Positions 1 through 8,270 of a stretch of 64,000 nt of DNA are shown one piece after another. This DNA is from Bacteroidales bacterium UBA6377 (lineage in GTDB: Bacteria; Bacteroidota; Bacteroidia; Bacteroidales; UBA932): contig DJQV01000023.1 of NCBI GenBank assembly GCA_002438805.1, positions 33,706 through 97,705 of the forward strand. The letters run 5' to 3'. Every line of letters begins with the position of its first letter. The stretch's first letter is position 1. The notes under the pieces are model-generated. The model ran no database searches and was not told the DNA's origin. It saw only the letters and a program-made list of their open reading frames with translations. The translations under genes were made by a program, and so were the position numbers.

Positions 1-1075
1 CTACGCATCAGGGCCTGACACCCGCGTCATCAACGGGGCGATGCTCTACGACGCCGCCAAGATAGAGCCCCTCTTCAAGCTCGAGATCGGGCTCCCCGGC
101 AACTCCTTCGCATTTGAGCTTGCACGCAAGATGCGTCTGCCTGAGAGCATCGTCAAGGATGCCGAGAGACGTGCCGGAGAGGAGTTTGTCGGCATCGAGC
201 GCAACCTGCGCAAGATAGCCCGCAACCGCAAGGCCCTGGACGAGAAGCTCCAGAAAGTCAAGAACAGCGACAAGGCCCTGACAGGACTCACAGAGAAATA
301 CCAGAAAGAACTGGAGGACATCAAGAGCCTGCGCGAATCCATCATCTCCTCCGCCATGCAGGAAGCCGAGCAGATCGTCAAGGGAGCCGGCAAGCAGGTC
401 GAGAAGACCATCCGCGACATACGGCAGGCCCAGGCGGAGAAGACTCAGACCAAGGAGGCAAGGGAAGAACTCCAGGGATTCCTCGGAGCACTGGAGAAGC
501 GCAAAGAGAAAGAAGGCCGCAACAAGGAAGACTACATAGACCGCAAACTCGCCTCCCTGCAGAAACGCGTCAAGAAGAAAGACACGGACGAGCGCGAGCA
601 GAAGAGCGCGCCGCTCAAGGTCGGGGAGAAAGTCCGGATCAAGGACAACGGTCTGGTCGGGGAGGTCTCGAAGATCTCCAACAAGGCCGTGACCGTTATC
701 GTGGGCAACATCAGTTCCACCATGTCCCCGGACAAAGTGGAGCGCATATCGTCCAACGAGTTCCGGGAAGCCGCACGCAAAGAATTCAAGCCCGCCGAGC
801 AGAAGGTGGACAGTTCGCTCACGGACCGCAGGCTCAATTTCTCCCCCGAACTGGACATCCGCGGCGAAAGGCTCTCCGATGCACTCAACATAGTGGCAAG
901 GTACATCGATGACGCCGTGATGCTCAACATCGGCACAGTGAGGATCATCCACGGCAAGGGCTCCGGCGTGCTGAGGGAAGAGATCCAGAAATACCTCAGG
1001 TCCATCCCGGGACTGGAAGTTTCCGACGAGGACATACGCAACGGCGGGACAGGAGTCACAATCGTCAAACTATGA
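1..1075 (+). CDS. mutS2: Endonuclease MutS2, C-terminal part (5' end outside window)
   Basis: The reading frame is open from the window edge (first full codon at base 2), so only the C-terminal part is present. The start (YASGPDTRVINGAM...) matches the end of the MutS-type ATPase core. A long charged coiled coil follows, then a basic KOW-like segment (VGEKVRIKDNGLVGEVSKI). It ends with a complete Smr nuclease domain carrying the LDIRGERL and HGKGSGVLREEI motifs. In other bacteria MutS2 acts on branched DNA or on collided ribosomes; which applies here cannot be told. The stop overlaps the start of the next gene (ATGA), so the two are probably translationally coupled. Family assignment is firm. 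Confidence 0.93.
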   Translation, partial: YASGPDTRVINGAMLYDAAKIEPLFKLEIGLPGNSFAFELARKMRLPESIVKDAERRAGEEFVGIERNLRKIARNRKALDEKLQKVKNSDKALTGLTEKYQKELEDIKSLRESIISSAMQEAEQIVKGAGKQVEKTIRDIRQAQAEKTQTKEAREELQGFLGALEKRKEKEGRNKEDYIDRKLASLQKRVKKKDTDEREQKSAPLKVGEKVRIKDNGLVGEVSKISNKAVTVIVGNISSTMSPDKVERISSNEFREAARKEFKPAEQKVDSSLTDRRLNFSPELDIRGERLSDALNIVARYIDDAVMLNIGTVRIIHGKGSGVLREEIQKYLRSIPGLEVSDEDIRNGGTGVTIVKL

Positions 1076-1455
1076 AAACAGGCAGGCAGATTACCGGACG
1101 CAGAGGTGAGGAGGAGGCGTGCCGCTATCTGCGCAACAGGGGCCACGAAATAATCCGACGCAACTGGAGAAGCGGCCACCTGGAGATAGACATCATAACC
1201 CTCGACTCCGAAGGGCTGCACATAGTGGAGGTTAAGAGCCGCCGGATACCCTCAGCGGCAGAACCCCAGGCAAATGTGGACAGCCGCAAGATGCGCCGGC
1301 TCACCACCGCCGCCAATGCTTTCCTTAACTCTGAGGCCCGCAGCACGCTTCCCGCCGACTTGGAAGTGTTCTTCGATGTGGTGAGCGTGCTCTTCGATGG
1401 CCCAAAGTTTGAAATAGAATACTACCCACAAGCTTTTATACCACAATATGCTTAA
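1072..1455 (+). CDS. YraN family protein (UPF0102), endonuclease-like fold
   Basis: This 127-aa protein is the usual length for YraN/UPF0102. It begins MKTGRQITGRRGEEEACRYL, has R-NWR followed by LEIDIIT, and then the HIVEVKSRR motif. Together these form the PD-(D/E)xK-like signature of the family, whose biochemical role is unknown. It overlaps mutS2 by 4 bases and the downstream sugar nucleotidyltransferase by 8 bases, so it sits inside one transcription unit. Confidence 0.9.
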   Translation: MKTGRQITGRRGEEEACRYLRNRGHEIIRRNWRSGHLEIDIITLDSEGLHIVEVKSRRIPSAAEPQANVDSRKMRRLTTAANAFLNSEARSTLPADLEVFFDVVSVLFDGPKFEIEYYPQAFIPQYA

Positions 1456-2539
1456 TAACCATCTATACTGCATAATCATGGCCGGAGGGTCAGGCTCCAG
1501 ATTCTGGCCCATCAGCAGGGCTGACCGCCCCAAACAGTTCCTGGATTTCACAGCGGAGGGACGGTCTTTCCTGAGGTTCACCTTCGACAGGATGAAAGCC
1601 GTCATCCCGGAAGAGAACATAATAGTCGTATCGCTCCCGAGATACCGGGAACTCATCAGACAGCAGCTCCCGGAACTCCGGGACGGAAACCTGCTTCTGG
1701 AGCCGTATAGCCGCAACACTGCCCCCTGCCTGACTTATGCGACATACACAATCCTCAAGCGCGACCCTGACGCGGTGACAGCAGTGACCCCGTCCGACCT
1801 GATAATCAACAAGCACGACATCTTCAACGAGACACTCTCCAACGCCCTCGCCTATGCTGCCGGCTCGGACGCGCTGATCACCCTTGGTGTCGTCCCGACA
1901 AGACCCGACCCGAATTTCGGATACATCCAGATGGCCGGGGCCGCAGAGGACGGCAGGCCGGTCAAAGTCAAGACTTTCACAGAGAAGCCGGACACCCAAC
2001 TTGCCCGGGTTTTCATGGAGACCGGGGAGTTTCTGTGGAACTCGGGAATCTTCGTCTGGAGAGCCTCGGCAATCCGGCAGGCACTGGAAAAATATGCCCC
2101 GGAGATCACCAATCTCTGGGCCGGCTGGCAGGAAGCTCTCGGTTCGGAGAGCGAACAGGAATTTCTCGAGAGAATCTACACCGACATGCCGCGCACTTCC
2201 ATCGACTACGCCGTGATGGAAAAGACGGACAACGCCTGGGTCTACCCGGCCAAGTTTCGCTGGGCTGACATCGGCAACTGGGAGTCTCTCTATGACTATC
2301 TCGCCCACCACGATGAGAACGGGAACGCGATGAACCTTGTCAACAAGGGATTGATAAAAGAGTGCAAGGACAATATAGTCTACTCGGGCAACCATGGTAA
2401 ACTACTGGCCATAAGAGGATTGGAAAACTTTATCGTCATCGACACCAAGGATGTGCTGATGATATGCCCCCGGGACGAGGAAAAGCTTCAGGACTTCCTG
2501 TCAAGCCTGGCGATGCCGGAATTTGAAGAATACAGATAA
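1448..2539 (+). CDS. Mannose-1-phosphate guanylyltransferase
   Basis: The 363-aa protein makes GDP-mannose from mannose-1-phosphate and GTP for cell-surface glycan synthesis. The nucleotide-binding signature is near the N-terminus (IIMAGGSGSRFWPISR with RPKQF). Further family blocks are visible: LEPYSRNTAPCL, VTPSDLII, FTEKPD and the metal/sugar-binding WADIGNWESL. It lacks the C-terminal isomerase domain of bifunctional ManC/AlgA proteins, which fits its length. The start at 1448 overlaps yraN by 8 bases. An internal ATG (MAGG, 1478) would cut into the binding loop and is less likely. The stop abuts the ATG of the next gene. Confidence 0.9.
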   Translation: MLNNHLYCIIMAGGSGSRFWPISRADRPKQFLDFTAEGRSFLRFTFDRMKAVIPEENIIVVSLPRYRELIRQQLPELRDGNLLLEPYSRNTAPCLTYATYTILKRDPDAVTAVTPSDLIINKHDIFNETLSNALAYAAGSDALITLGVVPTRPDPNFGYIQMAGAAEDGRPVKVKTFTEKPDTQLARVFMETGEFLWNSGIFVWRASAIRQALEKYAPEITNLWAGWQEALGSESEQEFLERIYTDMPRTSIDYAVMEKTDNAWVYPAKFRWADIGNWESLYDYLAHHDENGNAMNLVNKGLIKECKDNIVYSGNHGKLLAIRGLENFIVIDTKDVLMICPRDEEKLQDFLSSLAMPEFEEYR

Positions 2540-3685
2540 ATGGATTACTCAAAGTTTCTCTCTGCTGACACGCACAATTTCATGAGATCTCCCGTCAGGG
2601 AGATTTTCAAGCACACGGATCTGAACGCCATCTGCTCGTTTGCGGGAGGGTATCCGGATGCGGCCACGTTTCCCATAGAGGACATCCGCCGCCTGTGCTC
2701 GCTCGTGCTCGACAAGTACGGGGCCAAGGCCCTGCAGTACGGTGCCACGCAGGGAGTGCCGGAGCTGAGGCAGGCGCTCGCCTCCCGGTACGGGGTGGAG
2801 ATGCGCAACATCCAGATAACCACCTCTTCCCAGCAGGGAATAGATGTCTGCGCGAGGATCATGCTCGACCCCGGGGACATTGTCCTGACGTCCTCACCTA
2901 CCTATCTGGGGGCGTTGCAGTCGTTCAAATCCTATAGGGCTGAGATTGTCGCACTGAAGAGTTTCCGGGAGGGTGACTGCGGGGTGGACGATTCCGTTCT
3001 GGACAAGGCCAAGTTCTGCTATGTGATCCCGGATTTCCAGAATCCGGGCGGCACTACCATGACCTTGGGAGAGAGGATGGAGTTGTGCCGGCTCGCGGAA
3101 AGGCACGACTTCATCATCGTGGAGGACAGCCCGTACCGGGAGCTTCGATACAGCGGGGAGAGCGTCCCTACAATATGGTCCCTGTGCCCGGAGCGCACCC
3201 TGCACCTGGGGAGTTTTTCCAAGATCTTCGCCCCGGGATTCAGGCTCGGCTGGATATTCGGCCCGGAGGCGCTTCTCGACCAGATCTACGTCTGCAAGCA
3301 GTCCCTGGATCTCTGCCCTCCCGTGTTTGACCAGTACGTGGCTGCGGAGTTCTTGTCAAGCGGGGCTCTGGACAGGAATCTCGCGAAGAGCATCTCCCTG
3401 TACCGCGAGAAGCGGGATCTGATGCTCTCGCTGCTGGAGAAATACATGCCGGAGGGGGTCAGCTGGACAAAGCCCGAGGGGGGACTGTTTCTCTTCCTCA
3501 CCCTGCCGGAAGGCTGCGACACCGTGGCCCTATACGACAAGGCCTTGAACGCTGGGGTCGCATACGTGGCGGGGTCGTTCTTCTATCCCGATGGCAGCCA
3601 CCGCAACACGATGCGGCTCAACTTCTCTTTCCTCGACAAGTCCCGCATGGAAGAGGGCGTGCGGCTGCTCGCCTCGCTGCTGTAG
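2540..3685 (+). CDS. PLP-dependent fold-type I aminotransferase (LysN/2-aminoadipate type)
   Basis: A 381-aa class I/II aminotransferase of the group resembling the catalytic domain of MocR proteins and 2-aminoadipate aminotransferases. Visible are the cofactor-loop block QYGATQGVPELRQAL, PDFQNPGGTTM, VEDSPYRELRY and the PLP-lysine motif GSFSKIFAPGFRLGW (Lys about residue 228). There is no N-terminal winged helix, so it is an enzyme and not a MocR regulator. The exact substrate cannot be read; an aromatic or 2-aminoadipate-like amino acid is typical. It starts one base after the preceding stop. Confidence 0.85.
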   Translation: MDYSKFLSADTHNFMRSPVREIFKHTDLNAICSFAGGYPDAATFPIEDIRRLCSLVLDKYGAKALQYGATQGVPELRQALASRYGVEMRNIQITTSSQQGIDVCARIMLDPGDIVLTSSPTYLGALQSFKSYRAEIVALKSFREGDCGVDDSVLDKAKFCYVIPDFQNPGGTTMTLGERMELCRLAERHDFIIVEDSPYRELRYSGESVPTIWSLCPERTLHLGSFSKIFAPGFRLGWIFGPEALLDQIYVCKQSLDLCPPVFDQYVAAEFLSSGALDRNLAKSISLYREKRDLMLSLLEKYMPEGVSWTKPEGGLFLFLTLPEGCDTVALYDKALNAGVAYVAGSFFYPDGSHRNTMRLNFSFLDKSRMEEGVRLLASLL

Positions 3686-4168
3686 CCTTGGCGGTTGGGG
3701 ATCGCCCATGTGAGGCGAGGCCTGCGCAGGTCGGGGTGCCCATCACGGGCCATGTGAGTCCGGCGTGCAGGTGGGCACCCATCACAAAGTCACGCAAGCC
3801 CGGCGTGCAGGTTGGGCATCCATCACAAAGTCACGCAAGCCCGGCGTGCAGGTTGGGGTATTTTTGAGGATTTCCACCCCTACCTTTGAGCACCACCCCT
3901 TCTGGACAGGCCTCTGAGCCCGCCAAGGGCTAAAGGTTGGGGTGTTTACGGCACTTTTTACCCCTACCTCCGGAGGGCCGCTGGAAGCCGCTGGCCGTCT
4001 CCGCGCCTCACTGAGCGTTTCGTACAGCACAAGGGCGATTTCTGTACGGGACCGTCCCGGAAGCACCTCGCGTACAAAAAACCGGGCATTTTCTGTACGG
4101 GCATCCAAGTGGCAGTTGGTGTTTTTACGGTAGGATTTCCCTGTCACCGCCTCCACTACCCCCACAGC
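3686..4168. other. Gene-free interval packed with palindromic repeats
   Basis: No credible gene lies here. It begins with short imperfect repeats containing CGGCGTGCAGG and CCATCACAAAGTCACGCAAG (the latter twice, about 50 bases apart). It then holds the 155-bp dispersed repeat (3830-3984), a stretch shared with 20053-20132, and hairpins built on GTACAG/CTGTAC (about 4020-4110). It separates the + strand sugar-nucleotide genes from the 3' end of the minus-strand dynamin operon. Confidence 0.7.
3830..3984 (+). repeat. 155-bp dispersed repeat, copy 1 (two-hairpin, REPIN-like)
   Basis: It is built from two imperfect hairpins in the same orientation, each with arms AGGTTGGGGT and ACCCCTACCT around about 16 bases, separated by a spacer. 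An almost identical copy in the same orientation lies at 18257-18411, with about nine differences by eye over 155 bases. Related reversed copies lie at 25690-25782 and 31045-31219. Confidence 0.85.
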
Positions 4169-4786
4169 TCATTGCTCCATTATGACGCGATACCAATAAT
4201 CCCAACTATAACCGGCAGACGGATGATACACGCAGATTGCGCGAACCTTCTTTCCGTTAGCAAGCCTATAATATCCGTTCTGGATTTCATATCCGTCTAA
4301 CTTCTTCTGGGCGCCATCTTCCCATCTCTCGCCGGGAAGATTGTTCCAGAGCCTCACGCCCCAAACGATGAGCAAATCCGGCTGATACTCATCCAGCACG
4401 GAGAAGAAAGGCTCGGCAGCCGTCCGATACTGCGCCGGAGTGCCAGCCTGTCTCGGCCCCTGCATTGCTACTTGAAGATAGTTGTAGAACAGCAGCGAGT
4501 TCCAGATCTTCTCGCTTTCCTCCGGGGTTGTCTCGTGATTGACAAGAGACCGCTCAAACTTCAGATAGGTTGGCATCCAGCCCTCCCGTTCGTTGTCTGG
4601 ATCAAGATATGCCCTGACCACGTCCGAGGTGAACCCATTGCACTCGCAGTTGAGGCTCTGGCCGCAATCCTTGCAACCTTCACCACAATAGTGACTATCG
4701 CCAAGAACCATTATACGCTTGCCGAAGATGCCACCGGACAGGTAGTCGGGGCCGACCCAGGGGTGGAAAAAGGCTGTCGTTTTCAT
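4169..4786 (-). CDS. Uncharacterised protein with uracil-DNA-glycosylase-like features
   Basis: A 205-aa soluble protein, last gene of the dynamin operon, 12 bases after the DUF4112 gene. Near the N-terminus it reads KRIMVLGDSHYC, followed by a cysteine-rich patch (GEGCKDCGQSLNCEC) that could bind metal. Near the C-terminus it reads DLLIVWGVRLWNNL and then ICVYHPSAGYS. A Gly-Asp loop, a hydrophobic strand ending in WG, and a late HPS are the layout of the uracil-DNA glycosylase superfamily. The similarity is only at motif level, so a catalytic function is not claimed. It may be a nucleic-acid-acting effector of the operon or an unrelated passenger. Confidence 0.5.
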   Translation of the reverse strand: MKTTAFFHPWVGPDYLSGGIFGKRIMVLGDSHYCGEGCKDCGQSLNCECNGFTSDVVRAYLDPDNEREGWMPTYLKFERSLVNHETTPEESEKIWNSLLFYNYLQVAMQGPRQAGTPAQYRTAAEPFFSVLDEYQPDLLIVWGVRLWNNLPGERWEDGAQKKLDGYEIQNGYYRLANGKKVRAICVYHPSAGYSWDYWYRVIMEQ

Positions 4787-4798
4787 TCTGATCTGACA

Positions 4799-5272
4799 CT
4801 AAGCAAAAAGACCTTTGAACCAAGCAAAAATACCAGCCAGCAAAAGAACTACAAGTCTGATCACGACACAAAGAACTGTTATCAGAATACACGTTTTCAG
4901 AGCATTTCCGTTTATCTCAGATAATGTTTCCTCGTCGTCCTCTACATAGCCGACAATTTGATAATAACTCTTTTTGTAAGAACGATAGCAGACGTCAACA
5001 AAGTCTCCGATAACCGGGAATAGACCCAAAAGTCCATCAATCAGAGCATTATATATCACCGACAAAGTCAAGGGAACAGACCGCAGTTTAAAAACAGCAG
5101 TGAAGATGAACGGGACTGTCATGACGCTTGTAATAATATCACCGCCGCCCGGAATGATAAAGCCTATGATGGGATCAAGAAAAAACTTGTCCATGACAGT
5201 ATAGATACCCTTGAGCAACTTGAATTCGGAGTCGCCCCGCATCTTTAATTTTTTGTTAGAACTGTATGCCAT
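4799..5272 (-). CDS. DUF4112 family integral membrane protein
   Basis: The 157-aa protein carries the DUF4112 signature: FFLDPIIGFIIPGGGDIITS at about residues 30-49 and LLGLFPVIGDFVDVCYRSYK at about residues 81-100. Three or more hydrophobic segments are visible, the last at about residues 128-155. The family function is unknown. It lies in the dynamin operon just after the 31-aa microprotein, whose stop is only a few bases before this start. The context suggests a membrane partner of the GTPases (inference). Confidence 0.8.
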   Translation of the reverse strand: MAYSSNKKLKMRGDSEFKLLKGIYTVMDKFFLDPIIGFIIPGGGDIITSVMTVPFIFTAVFKLRSVPLTLSVIYNALIDGLLGLFPVIGDFVDVCYRSYKKSYYQIVGYVEDDEETLSEINGNALKTCILITVLCVVIRLVVLLLAGIFAWFKGLFA

Positions 5273-5276
5273 ATTA

Positions 5277-5372
5277 TCACCACCCTACGATTATCGCAGC
5301 CACGAGAGCAACCGCGCATAAAATCCACAAGACAAGAGACACGTCAAACCTTTTGATTTCTTTCTCTGCCAT
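5277..5372 (-). CDS. 31-aa single-pass membrane microprotein
   Basis: An ATG at 5372 opens a 31-codon frame beginning MAEKEIKRFDVSLVLWILCA, continuing with a hydrophobic run and ending VGW before TGA at 5277-5279. It has a short charged N-terminus and one predicted transmembrane helix (about residues 12-30). It fits exactly between two operon genes: one base after the coiled-coil gene's stop and four bases before the DUF4112 start. That tight packing and the clean charged-then-hydrophobic composition are the evidence; no family is recognised. Confidence 0.6.
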   Translation of the reverse strand: MAEKEIKRFDVSLVLWILCAVALVAAIIVGW

Positions 5373-5373
5373 A

Positions 5374-5835
5374 TCACAAAAGACTCATCATTGTCGTTGA
5401 AATCGTATTCAGAAAAGAATCGATTCTATCCATCATTTTCATCTTGAAATCCATCTCCTGTTCCGTTTTCACATTCATGGTCAGAACAAAGTCGAGCATT
5501 TTTGACAGATTGCCGTTTATGGAGTCCAACTGCTTTTCTATAAGAGGGATACGCGTCTTGTATTTATCAAGATTAACATCCAACTCTTTTGAGAATTGTT
5601 CAAAATGAAGGCTCATCGCAAGCATTTCCCTGTCAATCTCTTTCCACGACGTCACACTTGAACCGACAGATTCGATTATCCCTTGAACAGAATTCAAACA
5701 GTTATTAATGGTATCAAGCGTACCTTCTGCGGATTGCAACGTCCCACTGGAAGCATCCACTTTAGCGGTTTCCGAGTCGGCTTGTTGCTGCGCTGCCCAC
5801 AACTCTTGGTTTTGATGGAATGTTTTATTATTCAT
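5374..5835 (-). CDS. Helical/coiled-coil protein of the dynamin operon
   Basis: The 153-aa protein is unrecognised. It is predicted almost entirely alpha-helical, with long amphipathic stretches (about residues 35-150, including DREMLAMSLHFEQFSKEL and LIEKQLDSINGNLSKML) and no membrane helix. It starts four bases after the stop of the IS-interrupted gene and ends one base before the microprotein. A structural or adaptor role for the GTPases is possible but is inference only. Confidence 0.65.
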   Translation of the reverse strand: MNNKTFHQNQELWAAQQQADSETAKVDASSGTLQSAEGTLDTINNCLNSVQGIIESVGSSVTSWKEIDREMLAMSLHFEQFSKELDVNLDKYKTRIPLIEKQLDSINGNLSKMLDFVLTMNVKTEQEMDFKMKMMDRIDSFLNTISTTMMSLL

Positions 5836-5839
5836 AATG

Positions 5840-6523
5840 TTACCCTAAAACGTGAAACTCTTTGCAATTCTCTTTTTGTAGTATTTGCTCCCTGAGTTTT
5901 TTGAAAGTATTGTTATACTCCTGTATTCTTGATACATACGGGAAGTATTCATCAAAATTTTCCTCGATGGCCTCAATACCAAGCCCAACCCAACAAAAAA
6001 CTGGAACAAGGAAGAAAATCCGCCAGAATGTCGAATGTTCCCAATGAAACAGCAATAACAACACACCAAAGAGAGCAGCCGGAAGAAGCAAAAGCAGGAT
6101 CAAATCGCCAATGCCGAAGCCAACCGGAGCTTTCGGTGGCCTCCACTCATCCTTAAAAATTTTTTCACAATGGAGGAAGTAAGGGTTATTTTTCACTATG
6201 TCATTCAGGTCTCCGATCTGCCTGCTATCCAAGTCAATGAGCGCATGGGCGCAATTATCGGCCCCTCCTATTTTTATTCCGACAAAATTTCTCAGCAGGC
6301 AAGGATCTGCCATAACAGTAGCCAGCGGTATCGGAATCTCTCCTGACGAACAATACATGGCCTTAGTAACCATATCATCAAAAGACGCGTCCTGAAATCC
6401 CAGTCTGTCAGGCCACGATGAAAACTCTTGAGAAAGTTCGTGCACAATCGATGGTGGAACTTGTATTGAATTGTGCTTTCCTTTTTTCCATGCTTTCATC
6501 TCCTCTATGCAATAGAGCATTGT
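5840..6523 (-). pseudogene. 3' part of IS21-split membrane protein gene
   Basis: This is the C-terminal half of a gene whose N-terminal half lies at 9469-10058. The frame enters from inside the insertion element; genuine host codons begin at ATG CTC TAT (6520 downward; LYCIEEMKAWKKGKH...). It contains two strong transmembrane segments close together (GIGDLILLLLLPAALFGVLL and FFLVPVFCWVGLGI) and ends KENCKEFHVLG. Deleting the element and one ATTGT copy joins the halves in frame to give 422 aa. In the present arrangement no complete product can be made, though the fragment has an internal ATG at 6520. Confidence 0.85.
6519..6523 (+). repeat. Target site duplication, left copy (ATTGT)
   Basis: Five bases ATTGT directly abut the left end of the IS21 element and are repeated at 9469-9473. 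Removing the element plus one copy restores an uninterrupted reading frame in the host gene. Confidence 0.85.
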
Positions 6524-6655
6524 TGTAATCGGAAAGTACAAATGCAGTGAAATCGGCAAGGAAGGATACAGTAAGAACGGCAACAACAATGCAGCAAAAT
6601 CGGCAACAAGCGTGCAGTAAAAACGGCAACAACAGTACAGTGATATTGTTATAAA
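6524..6655 (+). repeat. IS21 left end with multiple transposase-binding repeats
   Basis: After the TGTAATCGG tip there are about four tandem degenerate copies of [TA]GCAG(T)nAAAnCGGCAA(CAA). The matching inverted array at the right end is about 9350-9468. Multiple internal repeats at both ends are characteristic of IS21 and are the presumed IstA binding sites. Confidence 0.8.
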
Positions 6656-6694
6656 ACAGGGAACTTTGCATCGTGACCAAAGAGCAAAGGAATC

Positions 6695-8269
6695 ATGACA
6701 CAGAGGACCCGCCAATTTTATGAACGCATGTCGATTTACACAGACATCCACCGGCTCAGGGAGTCGGACCACAGGTCAATCCAATGGATTGCGAACTATC
6801 TCGGGCTCAACTTCAGGACTGTCCGCAAGTATCTGAGCATGAGCCTTGAAGAGTACGAGAAGTATGCGGAGCGTTACGGACAGAAGCTCCGCAGGCTTGA
6901 AGAGTACAAGGACTTCATCGCGGACAAGCTCCGTTCCTTCCCCGACACGAGCGCCGCCCAGATGCACGACTGGTTGAAGGAGGCGTATCCGTTCTTTCCC
7001 GACGTCTGTCCTCGGACCGTCTACAACACTGTCATGGAGGTGCGGGCCGAGGCGAACATCCCGAAGGTGTCAGTCACCGGGAGGGACTACCGCGTCCTCC
7101 CCGAGAGCCCGTCCGGGCAGTATGCCCAGGTCGACTTCGGGCAGAAGAAGCTGAGGAAGGGTGACGGCACGGAGCAGAAGGTGTACTTCATGGCCATGCT
7201 GCTGTGCCGCAGCCGCTACAAGTACATCTGGTTCCAAGACCGCCCGTTCACATCCGGGACGGCGGTGCGGGCCCACGAGAAAGCCTTCGAGTACTTCTGC
7301 GGCATCCCGAAGGAGATCATCTACGACCAGGACGCCGTGTTCCTGTGGGATGAGAACCTCGGCGACTACATCATGACGCAGGTGTTCGACGCCTATGTCA
7401 GAAGCCGTCCGTTCAAGCCGGTGTTCTGCCGCCCGGCTGATCCGGAGTCAAAGGGCAAGGTCGAGAACTGCGTCAAGTACGTGAAGCAGAACTTCCTGAC
7501 GAACAGGACATACACCGACCTCGAGACCCTGCAGGAGCAGGCCGAGGCCTGGCTGAAACGCACCGGCAACGCGATGGTGCACGCCACCACCTGCAGGGTG
7601 CCGTTCGAGGAGTGGTGCCTGGAGTGCAGGGACCTTCTGCCGTATGCGGCTGTCCAGCTGCCGGAGGAAGAGCCGGGGCACACGGTCCTAAAGACCAACT
7701 GCGTGCGCTACAAAGGGAACATCTACTCCGTCCCCATCGGCACATACAAGGGAGAGGGCACGAAAGCCAGGCTCGAGGAGCAGGGCGCCACGCTTATAAT
7801 AAGCAGCATGTCCGGAGTAGAGATAGCCAGACACATAATGCCGGCGGGCCGCGGCGTCACCGTCACCAGCGACAGCCACAGGCAGGACACGTCAAAGAAG
7901 ATCGGCATCCTTACGGAGGAGGTCGTGGGGCTATTCAGCGACAAGGACCTGATGACGATGTTCCTCGCCCGCGTCAGGGACCGCTACGGACGCTACATGC
8001 GTGACCAGCTCATCGCGATATCCAACGCCTGCACCGGCCGCGGGCAGCAGGACATCGACAAGGCTCTCGACTGCTGCGTAAAACGCGGCCTGTTCAGCGC
8101 CAACGACTTCAAGGCCGCGATAAGCGGCACGGAGACCCAGGCCACGGAGGGAAGCGGGCAGGAGAGCGGCTACAAGCCTCTGGGCGACGACCGCACGAGG
8201 GCGATAGCCAACTTCAAGCCAGCCACATCCGACATGTCCGCATACGAGGGGATAACGGCGAACGCATGA
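6695..8269 (+). CDS. istA: IS21-family transposase IstA
   Basis: The 524-aa protein is normal length for IstA. The N-terminus holds a helix-turn-helix (SIQWIANYLGLNFRTVRKYL). The DDE integrase core shows the first Asp in YAQVDFGQKK, the second in IIYDQDAVFLWDEN and the Glu in PADPESKGKVENCVKY, followed by the Mu-transposase C-terminal region. Translation could start at 6695 or at the in-frame Met of MSIYTDIHRL (6728). The stop is one base before the istB start. The gene is intact. Confidence 0.95.
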   Translation: MTQRTRQFYERMSIYTDIHRLRESDHRSIQWIANYLGLNFRTVRKYLSMSLEEYEKYAERYGQKLRRLEEYKDFIADKLRSFPDTSAAQMHDWLKEAYPFFPDVCPRTVYNTVMEVRAEANIPKVSVTGRDYRVLPESPSGQYAQVDFGQKKLRKGDGTEQKVYFMAMLLCRSRYKYIWFQDRPFTSGTAVRAHEKAFEYFCGIPKEIIYDQDAVFLWDENLGDYIMTQVFDAYVRSRPFKPVFCRPADPESKGKVENCVKYVKQNFLTNRTYTDLETLQEQAEAWLKRTGNAMVHATTCRVPFEEWCLECRDLLPYAAVQLPEEEPGHTVLKTNCVRYKGNIYSVPIGTYKGEGTKARLEEQGATLIISSMSGVEIARHIMPAGRGVTVTSDSHRQDTSKKIGILTEEVVGLFSDKDLMTMFLARVRDRYGRYMRDQLIAISNACTGRGQQDIDKALDCCVKRGLFSANDFKAAISGTETQATEGSGQESGYKPLGDDRTRAIANFKPATSDMSAYEGITANA

Positions 8270-8270
8270 C

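Noticed and set aside
3700..3860. Possible CRISPR array from the repeated CCATCACAAAGTCACGCAAG units
   Set aside because: Only two regular copies with a near-identical spacer, no array, and no cas genes; it belongs to the dispersed repeat.
3782..4165. Frames of 63-127 codons inside the intergenic repeats (also at 47.7-48.0 kb)
   Set aside because: They are made of the palindromic repeats themselves, recur wherever the repeats occur, and have mixed codon use.
5840..6772. Treating the 310-aa minus-strand frame as one gene
   Set aside because: Its first about 85 codons lie inside the IS21 end repeats; only the part below 6520 belongs to the host gene.
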